DNA of 36,613 nucleotides from Rhodospirillaceae bacterium (GTDB lineage Bacteria; Pseudomonadota; Alphaproteobacteria; Rhodospirillales; Casp-alpha2): contig NZAZ01000150.1 of NCBI GenBank assembly GCA_002686255.1, forward strand, positions 1 through 36,613, in the 5' to 3' direction. Within the stretch, counting starts at the first letter, position 1. The number at the start of each line of letters is the position of its first letter. The notes under the pieces are model-generated. The model saw nothing but the letters and a program-made list of their open reading frames with translations, was not told where the DNA came from and did not search any database. Shown here one piece after another: positions 1-6,342 of this stretch. Made by a program: the position numbers and the translations under genes.

Positions 1-23
1 GATTTATTGGAATAAAATCGCCT

Positions 24-60
24 CGTCCTGAGGAGACCCGAAGGGTCGTCTCGAAGGACG
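24..60. repeat. Dispersed intergenic palindromic repeat
   Basis: Short imperfect palindrome whose outer arms CGTCC/GGACG enclose complementary GAGACCC/GGGTC-type arms. It resembles the hairpin repeats of the type CGTCCTtcGAGAC...CTCAGGATGACG that are scattered between genes in many alphaproteobacterial genomes. That match is from memory and was not searched. No gene overlaps it. Its role is unknown; it could act as a transcript-end hairpin for a gene left of the window. Confidence 0.5.
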
Positions 61-293
61 GGGCGGCGACCTGCACCGCTCATGAAATTTTCGGGCTAGG
101 AGTCCGAGCCGCGTGGTTGGTTTTTTGTCGTTTAACGCAGGGACGCCCGGGCCGCGCCTGCCGCCAACGCCGCCACCAGCCCTGAAAATTCGGGCGCCGG
201 TTCGAGGGGCGGGATAAAAATATATTTGTTTTCAAAATGTTATGATAGTTTTGAATGAGTCAAAAAGACATATTCATAAAAATGATAATATAA

Positions 294-322
294 TTGACGA
301 AAGTGTCAAAAAAGGCTACCTT
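294..322 (+). promoter_or_regulatory. Sigma-70-type promoter of candidate small RNA
   Basis: TTGACG at 294-299 and TACCTT at 317-322 are separated by exactly 17 nt, in an AT-rich patch (about 215-315) that stands out from its GC-rich surroundings. The predicted start is near 328-332. No open frame on the plus strand makes sense downstream, but a terminator lies about 100 nt away, so the promoter most likely drives a small RNA. Confidence 0.55.
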
Positions 323-328
323 GCGCGC

Positions 329-434
329 CGCAACATACGGAAGACCGGCTTAACCGATGACTTTCCGAAGTTGCTTTTTGGATGTTTCCTCCCAAATACT
401 CGGGGCCGTGCCGTTGGCGCGGCCCTTTCTTTCT
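329..434 (+). ncRNA. Candidate trans-acting small RNA (about 105 nt)
   Basis: Three parts are visible. A 5' hairpin pairs CGGAA (338-342) with TTCCG, and an inner CGG/CCG pair closes a CTTAA loop. A single-stranded T-rich stretch follows, containing TTTCCTCCCAAA (around 384-397), which is complementary to Shine-Dalgarno sequences. A strong terminator ends it. This layout (5' hairpin, unpaired CUCCC-type anti-SD motif, Rho-independent terminator) resembles the alphaproteobacterial AbcR/alpha-r15 regulatory RNAs, which repress transporter mRNAs. Assignment to that family is inference; a covariance-model search would decide. The 5' end is inferred from the promoter and is uncertain by a few bases. 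The convergent GNAT gene ends at 476. Confidence 0.5.
403..434 (+). terminator. Rho-independent terminator of the candidate sRNA
   Basis: A 10-bp stem, GGGCCGTGCC (403-412) with GGCGCGGCCC (416-425) and one G-U pair, has a 3-nt loop and is followed by TTTCTTTCT. The T tract lies on the plus-strand side, so it terminates plus-strand transcription and not the minus-strand gene that ends at 476. Confidence 0.7.
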
Positions 435-475
435 CTGCTTGCGGGGATGGAGAAAGGCCCGGGCGGGCCTGGGGA

Positions 476-1042
476 TCAGCCGTCCGGCAGGGTCTCGTCG
501 CCGTCGCCCAGAGGACGCTGCATGATCACCGAATCCACCCAGCGGCCGAACTTGAAGCCGACGGAAGGCAGGGTGCCGGCGACCTCGAAACCCTGTTCGG
601 CGTGCAGCTCGATGGAGGGCTGGTTGGCGGAATCGCCGATGATGGCGACCATCCGGCGGTATTCCATCGCCGTGCATTTTTCGATCAGGTCTTCCAGCAG
701 CTTGCGCCCGATCCCCTGGCGGTGGGTGTTGACGTCGACATAGACGGAATTTTCCACCGTATGACGATAGGCCGGCCGCGGCCGGTAGGACGATGCATAG
801 GCATAGCCCTTGACCCGGCCGTCCTGGACGGCGACCCGGTAGGGATAGCCCTGTTCGAGGAGGGCGTCCCGGCGGCGCGTCATTTCGGCGACGTCGGGGG
901 GGACTTCCTCGAAGCTGGCCAGCCCTTCGAGCACGTGATGGGAGTAGATTTCCCGCACCGCCTCCATGTCGCCGTCGGCGACGTCGCGGATCACGATGTC
1001 GCCCGCCGCCGCGCCGGTGCCGGTATTGCCGTTGGGGTTCAT
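476..1042 (-). CDS. GNAT N-acetyltransferase, phosphinothricin-acetyltransferase (Pat/Bar) type
   Basis: A 188-residue protein covering one Gcn5-related N-acetyltransferase domain from about residue 16 to 180. The acetyl-CoA pyrophosphate-binding loop RQGIGR is at 108-113 within VDVNTHRQGIGRKLL. The early ASFEEVPPD segment and the late GFKFGRWVDSV segment are typical of the Pat/Bar/YncA subfamily, which acetylates small amines such as phosphinothricin or methionine sulfone-type analogues. The true substrate cannot be read from sequence. The first 15 residues are low in complexity and may not belong to the fold. The gene lies 10 nt downstream of the N-formylglutamate amidohydrolase gene on the same strand, so the two are probably co-transcribed. 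Confidence 0.85.
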   Translation of the reverse strand: MNPNGNTGTGAAAGDIVIRDVADGDMEAVREIYSHHVLEGLASFEEVPPDVAEMTRRRDALLEQGYPYRVAVQDGRVKGYAYASSYRPRPAYRHTVENSVYVDVNTHRQGIGRKLLEDLIEKCTAMEYRRMVAIIGDSANQPSIELHAEQGFEVAGTLPSVGFKFGRWVDSVIMQRPLGDGDETLPDG

Positions 1043-1052
1043 CGGCGGCCCC

Positions 1053-1994
1053 TCAGGGTACTTGCAGGATTGCCGGATCGATATCGGCCAGCGCCCGCAT
1101 CAACGGGTCCAGGCGGCGCTTCAGGGCCGGCAGCCCGGCGCCGCGGCGGACCAGCTTTTCATCCATATAGAGCGCCCGGTTGATTTCGACCTGCAGCACG
1201 TGGAGCCCTTCCCTGGGGCGGCCGTAATGGCGGGTGGTGAAGCCGCCGGCATAGGGTTTGTTGCGGACGACGGTGAAGCCCGAGGCCTCGAGCGCCGATT
1301 GCGCGATATCGGTCACCGCCGGCGCCGCCGACGTGCCGAAACAATCGCCCAGTACCATGTCGGCCGGCTTGTTGCCGTCGCCGGCCCGGAGTTCGGGCCC
1401 CGACGGCCCCGACGGCCCCGACGGCATCGAATGGCAATCGACCAGCAGGCAGCCCCCGAACCGCTCCTGGGTCGCCTGCAACAGCCCCTGAAGCGCCTTG
1501 TGGTAGGGCCGGTAAAGGGCCTCGATGCGGCCAAGGGCGTCTTCGAACCGAAGCGATCCGTGATAGATGTCCTCGCCGTCGGTGACGACCCGGGCGATGG
1601 TGCCGAGCCCGGCGGCGATCCGCGGCGAGCGGGTGTTGACGTAATCCGGCAGCGGGTCGGCGAACATCGCCGGGTCGAGCTCGAAAGCCTCGCGGTTGGC
1701 GTCCACGTAGGCGCGGGGAAACCGCGCGCACAGAAGCGGCGCGCCGTAACCGGGGGCGGCGGCGAATATCTCGTCCATGAAGGCGTCTTCCGACCGCCGG
1801 AGGCCGACCACGTTCAACCGCGACGCGGCGATGAACTCGGGCGGGTAATCGCGCCCGGAATGGGGCGAGGCTAAAACCACCGGCGCCGTCTGCTCTCGGG
1901 GCGCCAGCAGCCGCCAGGGCGGAACCGGGCTTAGGTCTCCGTTCGTTTCGGCGGCGGCGAAGGCTCTCTGGGCGCTGTCATCGGGTGCGGTCAA
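1053..1994 (-). CDS. N-formylglutamate amidohydrolase family protein
   Basis: Family members hydrolyse N-formyl-glutamate or related N-formyl/N-acyl amino acids, as in the last step of one histidine-degradation route. Family hallmarks seen are LASPHSGRDYP (residues 41-51), FPRAYVDANR (92-101) and VDCHSMPS (185-192); the His and Asp residues in these are the likely metal ligands. I place the start at a TTG (1994) because GGGAGA sits 6 nt upstream, giving 313 residues. An in-frame ATG at 2090 would add 32 low-complexity residues and has no good ribosome site. A 9-bp tandem repeat encodes three GPS units right after the catalytic DCHSMP motif. No other histidine-degradation genes are nearby, so the physiological substrate is open. 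Confidence 0.85.
   Translation of the reverse strand: MTAPDDSAQRAFAAAETNGDLSPVPPWRLLAPREQTAPVVLASPHSGRDYPPEFIAASRLNVVGLRRSEDAFMDEIFAAAPGYGAPLLCARFPRAYVDANREAFELDPAMFADPLPDYVNTRSPRIAAGLGTIARVVTDGEDIYHGSLRFEDALGRIEALYRPYHKALQGLLQATQERFGGCLLVDCHSMPSGPSGPSGPELRAGDGNKPADMVLGDCFGTSAAPAVTDIAQSALEASGFTVVRNKPYAGGFTTRHYGRPREGLHVLQVEINRALYMDEKLVRRGAGLPALKRRLDPLMRALADIDPAILQVP
1399..1425 (-). repeat. In-frame 9-bp tandem repeat (GPS x3)
   Basis: Three consecutive GGCCCCGAC-type units (plus-strand reading) add Gly-Pro-Ser triplets at about residues 193-201 of the amidohydrolase, directly after its catalytic HSMPS segment. Such repeats change length easily by slippage. Confidence 0.6.
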
Positions 1995-2136
1995 GAATCG
2001 TCTCCCTTCGTTCGATCCGGCCCAGGGCGCGGTCCCAGGCCCCGGGAACGGAGTGAGAGATTTATACCCCCGCCCGCGCCGCCTTGCCAAGAGCGCCGCT
2101 CGGCGCTAAAACGCCGGGCTTAGGCTTGCGATCAAA

Positions 2137-2211
2137 GGGCGCGTAGCTCAGCGGGAGAGCACCTCGTTGACATCGAGGGGGTCGCTGGTTCAATCCCAGC
2201 CGCGCCCACCA
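2137..2211 (+). tRNA. tRNA-Val (anticodon GAC)
   Basis: A complete cloverleaf is readable by eye. The acceptor stem is GGGCGCG/CGCGCCC, the D arm is GCTC/GAGC with loop AGCGGGA, the anticodon stem is CCTCG/CGAGG with loop TTGACAT (anticodon GAC at 2169-2171), and the T arm is GCTGG/CCAGC with loop TTCAATC. Discriminator A and an encoded CCA close it (75 nt). It decodes GUC/GUU valine codons. A weak hairpin (CCCGG/CCGGG, about 2218-2236) follows and may mark the transcript end. No integration scar is visible at the 3' end. Confidence 0.97.
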
Positions 2212-2275
2212 TCAAAACCCCGGACCTGAAGCCCGGGAGTTCGTTTATCCGAATTCTGGAGTTTTTTCGCGGCGG

Positions 2276-2824
2276 CTAGCCGACTTTCGAGAAGACAGTC
2301 TCGTAGAAATCGGTCAATTTGGACCGTCCGGTCAGGGATTCGAAAAAATACGAGTTCAGACCCTTATTGACGGTTTCGCCGTCATCGGAAAAGATAACGC
2401 GGAGGATCAAGGCGCGGCCAAACAAGCCTTTTTCGGTTTCAAAATCCTTGATCTCGAAATTGGGCACCCGGTCGCGGACCAATCGCGCGCACCCGCCTTT
2501 CATGTTAATGCCTCTGGTTTTGGGCGGCACATCCTGAGGACCTTTCCCCGTATAGTCGCCGCCGAACACCTCCGTCAGTCCCGATCCCCAAAACCGGTAC
2601 GTGGATTTCAAAGGCTTCGGCACGATGTCGGTGACGTTGATCAACGGGATCGCTCGGGGCGGCAACTCGTATAGGGAAAATTCATCCCATCGGGGCGCAA
2701 ACCGTTCGCCTCTTTTCTCATTCCAATAGCGGAGGATTTCGACTTGGTAGTCGATCGGAGTCTTTTCCGGGTCGATGTATCTCGAAAGTATCTCGACGCC
2801 GTTGGTTTCGCCGCTTCCATTCAT
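2276..2824 (-). CDS. PAS_5-family (PAS-like) protein
   Basis: 182 residues. The pattern W-x-E-K-R-G...P.W.EF...ELPPRAIPLINVTDIVPKP...YRFWGSGLTEVFGGDYTGK matches the alphaproteobacterial PAS_5 (PF07310-type) proteins, which are single PAS folds of unknown ligand found in many paralogous copies in Rhodospirillales. There is no output domain, no transmembrane segment and no signal peptide, so it is a stand-alone cytoplasmic sensor-like module. The start at 2824 is supported by a purine-rich AAGGGGAAAAGGG immediately upstream. It is monocistronic between tRNA-Val and repeat element A. Its function is unknown and the family call rests on pattern recall. Confidence 0.65.
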   Translation of the reverse strand: MNGSGETNGVEILSRYIDPEKTPIDYQVEILRYWNEKRGERFAPRWDEFSLYELPPRAIPLINVTDIVPKPLKSTYRFWGSGLTEVFGGDYTGKGPQDVPPKTRGINMKGGCARLVRDRVPNFEIKDFETEKGLFGRALILRVIFSDDGETVNKGLNSYFFESLTGRSKLTDFYETVFSKVG

Positions 2825-2970
2825 CCCTTTTCCCCTTAACAGATGGACATATTCAATACCAAATAACCTTATATTTGTAAGTTTTTTATTGGGGAGAGCA
2901 TCCCTATGCCGGTTCCGCCTTCGGCGCCGGCGCTTAGGGCCGGGGCGGGGTGGTAAGAAGGGCGGAGGTT

Positions 2971-3233
2971 ATACCAAGGATCAGTGATAAAGACCCCTAG
3001 AGACGGCTTCCCGTGGTTTTCGGCTAGGCGCGCCCGGCGCGGCGATGTGGGGCATCGCAAGACGGGGGCAACGACGTCCGAAAGCCACGGCAAGCCGCCG
3101 TCCCGGTCGCGTCCGCTTATCCCCGGAGGGCGTCGGGAAGCCTTGACGATGTCCCGCATCGCCCGCGGCTTCCTTCCTGCCCGGGGAAAAGCTGACACGA
3201 TCTCTATGGGTCTTTATCATTGATCCTTGGTAT
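2971..3233 (+). repeat. Structured palindromic element, copy A (263 bp)
   Basis: The 26-bp terminal inverted repeats (2971-2996 and 3208-3233, beginning ATACCAAGGATCA) differ at one position. Inside are two long hairpin arms. Arm 1 pairs 3004-3023 (CGGCTTCCCGTGGTTTTCGG) with 3078-3097. Arm 2 pairs 3115-3126 (GCTTATCCCCGG) with 3181-3192. The same architecture, on the opposite strand, occurs in copies B and C. An open frame runs through the whole element in this orientation. No transposase is encoded. It lies just upstream of the methyltransferase gene and probably supplies its 5' untranslated region. Confidence 0.85.
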
Positions 3234-3282
3234 TTACCTAAACTGGCGTTTCCGGACAATGTACATAAAGAAGCCCCCCGCC

Positions 3283-4125
3283 ATGTCAACCGAAGGAAAA
3301 ATCACCGAGCACTGGACCCACGGGTCGCTCGCCGAGGCCATCATGGCGGCGCTCGAAAAGGCGGGAGTCGACACTGCCAGACCGAGCGTCCGCGACCTGG
3401 AACCCATGGACCACCTGCACGGCGGCGGCGCCGAGGCGACCCGGGGCCTGCTGGCGAGGCTGTCGCCCCGGTCCGGCCGGCACATCCTCGATATCGGGTC
3501 GGGCATCGGCGGGCCAGCGCGGCTTTTGGCCTCGGAATACGGCTGCCGGGTCACCGGCATCGACCTTACCCGGGAATTCTGCGACGTGGCGGTGATGCTG
3601 ACGGAAAGGACCGGGCTTGATGACAGGGTGTCGTTTAGGCAGGCCAGCGCCCTCGACCTGCCGTTCGACGACGCCTGCTTCGACGGCGCCTATTCCCAGA
3701 ACGTGTCGATGAACATTTCCGATAAGGCGGCGTTTTACGGCGAAGCCTGCCGGGTATTGAAGCCGGGCGGGTTGTTCGTCGCCGCCGAAATCGCCGAAGG
3801 CCCCGAAGGGCCGCCGTTTTTTCCGGTCCCCTGGGCGTTGACACCGGAAAACAGCCATCTGTCGAAACTTGACGAAATTAGCGACTTGTTGGCGGCCGCC
3901 GGCTTCCGGGACATCGAGATCATCGACCAGACCGCGGCCATGATGGATTTCCACCAACGCGCCCGGGCGCGCATCGCCGCCGAGGGCGAGCCGGTCTTGA
4001 GCCCCAAGGTGGTAATCGGCGAGGACGCCGACGAAAGGCTCGGGAACTCGGTCCGCGGCGTCGGGGAAAAACGCGTCATCCCTCTCGAAGTGGTCTGCCG
4101 GAAGCCTAATACCAAAGATCAGTGA
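3283..4125 (+). CDS. SAM-dependent class I methyltransferase
   Basis: 280 residues from the chosen ATG at 3283, which has AAAGAAG 9 nt upstream. In-frame ATGs at 3220 and 3259 have poor ribosome sites, and 3220 lies inside the flanking repeat. Rossmann-fold motif I is ILDIGSGIGG (68-77), the acidic residue ending strand 2 is in GIDLT (D94), a motif II-like LPFDDACFD is near 126-134, and CRVLKPGG is at 156-163. The N-terminal MDHLHGGGAEATR resembles sarcosine/dimethylglycine-type N-methyltransferases, but the substrate is not proven. The last five codons (NTKDQ) and the stop codon come from the inverted repeat of element B, so the native C-terminus has been replaced or extended. The gene is bracketed by elements A and B in opposite orientation. 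Confidence 0.8.
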   Translation: MSTEGKITEHWTHGSLAEAIMAALEKAGVDTARPSVRDLEPMDHLHGGGAEATRGLLARLSPRSGRHILDIGSGIGGPARLLASEYGCRVTGIDLTREFCDVAVMLTERTGLDDRVSFRQASALDLPFDDACFDGAYSQNVSMNISDKAAFYGEACRVLKPGGLFVAAEIAEGPEGPPFFPVPWALTPENSHLSKLDEISDLLAAAGFRDIEIIDQTAAMMDFHQRARARIAAEGEPVLSPKVVIGEDADERLGNSVRGVGEKRVIPLEVVCRKPNTKDQ

Positions 4126-4488
4126 TAATGACCTATAGGGATCATCCATGCGGCCCGTCGGGTAGGAGGGAAGTTGCCGGCGATGCGGGACATCGTCAAG
4201 GCTTTCCGACGCCCCCGGGGGTTGCGGGGGCGCCCCCCGTTATAAAAAAACGGGGACACCCCGTGGCCCCGGGCGGGCCGCATGGGCGACCGCAACGGCG
4301 GCTTGCCAAGGCTTTCGGACAGCGTCGCGCACGCCTCGCGATGTGCCGCATCGCCACGCCCGGGGGTCGCGGGGGCGCCCCCCGCATTTATATAGCCGGG
4401 GGGACACCCCCCGTGGCCCCCTGGGACGCTCCTTGCCGAAAACCTTGGCAAGCCGTCCCTATGGGTCATTATCACCGATCCTTGGTAT
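4109..4488 (-). repeat. Structured palindromic element, copy B (380 bp, two inserted modules)
   Basis: Same termini as A and C (ATACCAAAGATCA... / ...GATCCTTGGTAT) and the same arms, in the orientation of copy C. It is 117 bp longer because two related GC-rich hairpin modules are inserted, at about 4213-4273 and 4359-4425. Each module reads roughly CGGGGGTYGCGGGGGCGCCC, then an A/T-rich centre, then a CGGGG...CCCCCG return. The total extra length is divisible by three, so the minus-strand open frame through the element is kept. The element overlaps the end of the methyltransferase gene and supplies its stop codon. Confidence 0.85.
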
Positions 4489-4523
4489 AAGCCGGGTTCG
4501 CCAAAGCCCGCCCCCCGCCGGCA

Positions 4524-4552
4524 TTGACAATACCCCGGCCTGCCCCTATTTT
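4524..4552 (+). promoter_or_regulatory. Promoter of rpmJ
   Basis: TTGACA (4524-4529), a 17-nt spacer and TATTTT (4547-4552) form a near-consensus sigma-70 promoter 37 nt upstream of the rpmJ start codon. It lies 35 bp past the end of element B. Confidence 0.75.
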
Positions 4553-4589
4553 CCGCGCCTCGGTTCACTCCAACCCGGAGCCCACGGCC

Positions 4590-4715
4590 ATGAAGGTCAG
4601 GAATTCGCTTAAATCCGCCAAAACCCGCGACAGGAACTGCGTCATCGTGCGCCGCCGTGGCCGCGTCTACGTCATCAACAAGCGCAACAAGCGGTTCAAG
4701 GCCCGCCAGGGGTAG
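4590..4715 (+). CDS. rpmJ: 50S ribosomal protein L36 (long-type, zinc-less)
   Basis: A 41-residue basic protein beginning [17 protein letters not shown] and ending RFKARQG, the characteristic ends of the alphaproteobacterial L36. It binds 23S rRNA in the large ribosomal subunit. The Cys-x2-Cys...Cys-x4-His zinc ribbon of the short L36 form is absent; only one Cys remains. The start is fixed by homology; an upstream in-frame start would add a non-homologous leader. The gene is monocistronic, with its own near-consensus promoter and a strong terminator, which fits high expression. Confidence 0.96.
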   Translation: MKVRNSLKSAKTRDRNCVIVRRRGRVYVINKRNKRFKARQG

Positions 4716-4730
4716 AAAAACCGGCGGGTT

Positions 4731-4752
4731 GGCCGTTCCCAAAGGAACGGCC
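4731..4752 (+). terminator. Hairpin downstream of rpmJ
   Basis: Perfect 9-bp stem GGCCGTTCC/GGAACGGCC with a CAAA loop, but no T tract directly after it. It probably stabilises the rpmJ mRNA 3' end, ahead of the true terminator at 4762. Confidence 0.5.
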
Positions 4753-4761
4753 GCTTACGGA

Positions 4762-4793
4762 AACCGCGAAACCTTTCGCGGTTTTTTGTTTTT
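4762..4793 (+). terminator. Rho-independent terminator of rpmJ
   Basis: The inverted repeat AACCGCGAAA/TTTCGCGGTT (4762-4783) is followed by a T-rich run (TTTTGTTTTT). It is a typical intrinsic terminator and separates rpmJ from the glycolate operon. Confidence 0.85.
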
Positions 4794-4803
4794 CAGGTCC
4801 CCA

Positions 4804-4809
4804 TATAAT
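4804..4809 (+). promoter_or_regulatory. Possible -10 element for the glycolate operon
   Basis: A perfect TATAAT lies 38 nt upstream of the glcD start. The -35 position (about 4781-4786) falls in the T tract of the rpmJ terminator and is not TTGACA-like, so the promoter may need an activator or may be accidental. Confidence 0.35.
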
Positions 4810-4847
4810 CCCATAGACTCGGCTTAACGGAAGGGAGGGGAGCGGCG

Positions 4848-6335
4848 ATGAAAATGCCGGAGCCGGACGCGGGCGTCATTGCCCGCCGCGCCGAGATCAT
4901 CAAGGCCATGCGGGCCATCGTCTCGGGCGAGGGCGTTATCACCGACTCCGACGAGCTCCGCGTCTACGACCACGACGGCCTGATGGCCTACAAGGGGCTG
5001 CCGCTGGTGGTGGTGCTGCCCGAGACCACGGAGCAAGTGTCGGCGATCCTAAAATACTGCGTCGAAAACGAGGTCAAGATCGTCCCCCGGGGGGCCGGCA
5101 CCGGGCTTTCCGGCGGCGCCTTGCCGTTGGCCGACGCCATTACGCTGGGGCTAGGCAAGTTCAAGAAAATCCTCGAAATCGACTATGACAACCGCACCGT
5201 CGTCACCCAGCCCGGGGTCACCAACCTGGCCATTACCGAGGCCGTCGAAGACGAAGGGTTCTACTACGCGCCTGACCCGTCGAGCCAGATCGCGTGCTCC
5301 ATCGGCGGCAACGTCGCCGAGAATTCCGGCGGCGTCCATTGCCTGAAATACGGGCTCACCACCAACAACGTGCTCGGCGTCGAGCTAGTGCTGATGTCGG
5401 GCGAAATCGTGCGCTTCGGCGGCAAGCACCTGGATTCCGGCGGCTATGACCTGTTGGGGGTGGCGACCGGATCGGAAGGCCTGTTGGGGGTCATTACCGA
5501 GATCACGGTCAGGATCCTCAGGGAACCGGAAACCGCCCGGGCGCTGCTGATCGGCTTTCCGACCAACGAAAGCGCCGGCGACTGCGTCGCCGCCATCATC
5601 GGCGCCGGCATCATCCCCGGCGGCATGGAGATGATGGACAAGCCCGCCATCCACGCCACCGAGGATTTCGTCCACGCCGGCTATCCGCTGGACGTGCAGG
5701 CGTTGCTCATCGTCGAGCTGGACGGGACCGAGGTCGAGGTCGACCACTTGATCGAACGGGTCGACGCCATCGCGCGGCAAACCGGTGCCACGTATCTCCG
5801 CGCCAGCCAGTCCGACGAGGAACGCCAGGTCTTCTGGTCGGGGCGCAAGAACGCCTTTCCGGCGGTCGGGCGCCTTTCGCCCGATTACCTGTGCATGGAC
5901 GGCACCATCCCGCGCCACAAGCTGGCCGAGGTGCTGAAGCGGATCGAGGAACTGTCGCAACAATACGGCCTGCGCGTCGCCAACGTGTTCCACGCCGGCG
6001 ACGGCAACCTGCACCCGCTGATCCTGTTCGACGCCAACGAGCCCGGCGAGTTCAAAAAAGCGGAGAACTTCGGCGCCGATATCCTGCGCTATTGCGTCGA
6101 GGTCGGCGGCGTATTGACCGGCGAACACGGCGTCGGCATCGAAAAACGCGACCTGATGGGAGAAATGTTCACCGACGACGACATGAACCACCAACAGCGG
6201 CTCAAATGCGCCTTCGACCCGGATCACCTGCTCAACCCGGGCAAGGTCTACCCGACGCTGCACCGCTGCGCCGAACTGGGCCGCATGTTCGTGCACAAGG
6301 GCAAACCGCCGTTCCCCGACATCCCCCGGTTCTAA
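4848..6335 (+). CDS. glcD: Glycolate oxidase subunit GlcD (FAD-linked oxidase)
   Basis: 495 residues, usual for GlcD. The catalytic FAD subunit of the membrane-associated glycolate dehydrogenase oxidises glycolate to glyoxylate and passes electrons to GlcF and the quinone pool. The PCMH-type FAD-binding domain covers about residues 45-225 (VPRGAGTGLSGGALP pyrophosphate loop; SIGGNVAENSGG). The FAD-oxidase C-terminal domain carries FHAGDGNLHP and TGEHGVGIEKRD, the conserved active-site His and Glu-His motifs. The ATG at 4848 has a GGGAGGGG ribosome site. It is the first gene of a tight run with glcE and glcF (7- and 5-nt gaps), whose presence identifies it as GlcD and not a D-lactate dehydrogenase. 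Confidence 0.93.
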   Translation: MKMPEPDAGVIARRAEIIKAMRAIVSGEGVITDSDELRVYDHDGLMAYKGLPLVVVLPETTEQVSAILKYCVENEVKIVPRGAGTGLSGGALPLADAITLGLGKFKKILEIDYDNRTVVTQPGVTNLAITEAVEDEGFYYAPDPSSQIACSIGGNVAENSGGVHCLKYGLTTNNVLGVELVLMSGEIVRFGGKHLDSGGYDLLGVATGSEGLLGVITEITVRILREPETARALLIGFPTNESAGDCVAAIIGAGIIPGGMEMMDKPAIHATEDFVHAGYPLDVQALLIVELDGTEVEVDHLIERVDAIARQTGATYLRASQSDEERQVFWSGRKNAFPAVGRLSPDYLCMDGTIPRHKLAEVLKRIEELSQQYGLRVANVFHAGDGNLHPLILFDANEPGEFKKAENFGADILRYCVEVGGVLTGEHGVGIEKRDLMGEMFTDDDMNHQQRLKCAFDPDHLLNPGKVYPTLHRCAELGRMFVHKGKPPFPDIPRF

Positions 6336-6342
6336 GCGCCGG

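Noticed and set aside
242..1183. Long plus-strand open frame across the GNAT gene
   Set aside because: It is antisense to a well-supported GNAT gene, with low-complexity Gly/Arg/Ala content and no family similarity; such shadow frames are expected at this G+C.
2137..2211. tRNA-Val as an attachment site for an island
   Set aside because: No repeat of its 3' end and no integrase were seen nearby.
3220..3282. Upstream start for the methyltransferase at 3220
   Set aside because: The ATG lies in the inverted repeat of element A and would add residues from the repeat; the ATG at 3283 has a better-placed ribosome site and starts at the conserved region.
4119..4742. 207-codon minus-strand frame through element B and rpmJ
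   Set aside because: It runs antisense to rpmJ and its terminator. Only the part inside the repeat resembles anything, and that is the other copies of the element.
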